Source: Methanobrevibacter sp.
Lineage (GTDB): Archaea; Methanobacteriota; Methanobacteria; Methanobacteriales; Methanobacteriaceae
Length of the DNA stretch: 7,679 nt
Assembly (NCBI GenBank): GCA_017646885.1
Contig: JAGCLR010000150.1
Coordinates: 1-7,679 of the forward strand
Direction: 5' to 3'
Shown here: in pieces, positions 7,439-7,679 of the stretch
How the letters are laid out: each line of letters begins with the position of its first letter
Position numbering within the stretch: the first letter of the stretch is position 1
Notes under the pieces: generated by a model
Told to the model about the DNA's origin: nothing
Database searches by the model: none
What the model saw: only the letters and a program-made list of their open reading frames with translations
Program-made: the position numbers and the translations under genes

Positions 7439-7524
7439 CAATTCTTTATATAGATTTCTTCATCTCTTAAATTTTCAAGTTTAGGCCTTGTTTCATCACC
7501 TTTAGTAAATAATAGCTTTTTCAT
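7438..7524 (-). CDS. Putative 28-codon leader ORF upstream of rdrA
   Basis: A small ORF with an ATG at 7524 begins MKKLLFTKGDETRPKLENLR, continues DEEIYIKN, and stops at a TGA at 7440-7438. It lies between the candidate promoters and rdrA; its start is about 22 bases from the start site expected from the -7 box at 7553-7560. Near its end an A AAG tetramer (7447-7444) would allow a -1 shift into a frame reading ELIVAIAAIIKNMELKFKL, which ends at a TAG (7387-7385) four bases before the rdrA ATG. The joined peptide would be 46 residues with a hydrophobic centre. It could be a regulatory leader peptide, a small RADAR-linked gene broken by a one-base deletion, a frameshift product, or chance. I do not recognise the peptide. 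Confidence 0.35.
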   Translation of the reverse strand: MKKLLFTKGDETRPKLENLRDEEIYIKN

Positions 7525-7552
7525 ATTAATAGCAGTTAAGTTGTGTTAGCAA

Positions 7553-7560
7553 CAAATATA
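7553..7560 (-). promoter_or_regulatory. Candidate Bacteroides -7 box (TATATTTG) for the RADAR operon
   Basis: On the minus strand this octamer matches the Bacteroides housekeeping -7 consensus TAnnTTTG exactly. Transcription would start near 7546, giving a leader of about 165 bases before rdrA and about 22 bases before the leader ORF. No TTTG lies at the usual 19-21 base spacing upstream; the nearest one (7575-7572) is only 11 bases away, which lowers confidence. Confidence 0.4.
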
Positions 7561-7574
7561 GATATATTTTTCAA

Positions 7575-7605
7575 AAAAATTACATATTATATACGATAAG
7601 GCAAA
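7575..7605 (-). promoter_or_regulatory. Alternative promoter: TTTG-N19-TAATTTTT
   Basis: On the minus strand TTTG at 7605-7602 is followed after exactly 19 bases by TAATTTTT (7582-7575). This matches the Bacteroides -33/-7 layout except for the last base of the -7 box. Transcription would start near 7568. It has the better spacing, while the box at 7553-7560 has the better -7 sequence, so either or both may drive the operon. Confidence 0.4.
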
Positions 7606-7652
7606 TTTAACATAATAAATATATCTTTTACATGACTTTCAAGAACTAGATA

Positions 7653-7675
7653 CTCCTTTTTTTAGAAAAAGGGAG
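7653..7675. repeat. Hairpin at the right edge of the window
   Basis: CTCCTTTTTT (7653-7662) pairs with AAAAAGGGAG (7666-7675) around a three-base loop, with one T-G wobble, giving a 10-bp stem. It lies upstream of the RADAR promoters and may be the terminator of a neighbouring gene outside the window. The flank on the right is cut off, so a trailing U-run cannot be checked. Confidence 0.35.
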
Positions 7676-7679
7676 AATA

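Larger units (their letters stand above)
7381..7679. other. Leader and promoter region of the RADAR operon
   Basis: This AT-rich stretch upstream of rdrA contains two overlapping candidate promoters, the small leader ORF, the leader hairpin and an edge hairpin. I see no operator palindrome long enough to name a repressor, no regulator gene such as a WYL or helix-turn-helix protein, no tRNA, and no attachment-site repeat. The bases before the rdrA ATG (TTTAGGAAT) include AGGA, but it is too close to the start to be a convincing ribosome-binding site, which is ordinary for Bacteroidetes. Confidence 0.6.

Noticed and set aside
7572..7575. TTTG as the -33 element for the -7 box at 7553-7560
   Set aside because: The spacing is 11 bases instead of the usual 19-21.
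1363..7658. ACTCCTT at 1363-1369 and 7652-7658 as possible direct repeats flanking the cargo
   Set aside because: Seven bases is too short to exclude chance in 6 kb, and the flanking bases do not extend the match.

Overview
The window looks like a Bacteroidales (Bacteroides/Parabacteroides/Prevotella-type) integrative conjugative element. The left end carries the last genes of a CTnDOT-type tra operon. Signals also fit the phylum: a Bacteroidetes-style lipoprotein signal followed by acidic residues, a TAnnTTTG-type -7 box, and starts without clear Shine-Dalgarno sequences.

Layout. Positions 1-1122 (+ strand, about half G+C) hold the 3' end of traN, complete traO, and a complete DUF3872/TraQ-type lipoprotein gene. 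A perfect 12-bp hairpin at 1178-1207 closes this operon. Positions 1123-1360 are an intergenic zone between convergent operons, with several short inverted repeats and no convincing gene. Positions 1361-7380 (- strand, about one third G+C) form a three-gene operon, read right to left: a 955-residue P-loop ATPase, an 832-residue divergent adenosine deaminase, and a 215-residue protein with about four membrane segments. Positions 7381-7679 are its leader and promoter region. It contains candidate promoters, a 28-codon leader ORF that may be frameshifted or read by frameshifting, and a 9-bp RNA hairpin just upstream of the ATPase start.

Interpretation. The large operon matches RADAR, the anti-phage system made of the RdrA ATPase and the RdrB adenosine deaminase. 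The adenosine deaminase active-site motifs of RdrB and the Walker motifs of RdrA are intact, so the system appears functional. The third gene sits where published RADAR loci carry an optional membrane accessory protein (Csx27-like or SLATT type). The AT-rich defence genes lie beside a GC-richer conjugation operon and face it, as expected for cargo carried by a conjugative element. The least explained parts are the leader ORF and hairpin ahead of rdrA, and the exact family of the membrane protein. All assignments come from reading motifs and gene order; no database search was possible.
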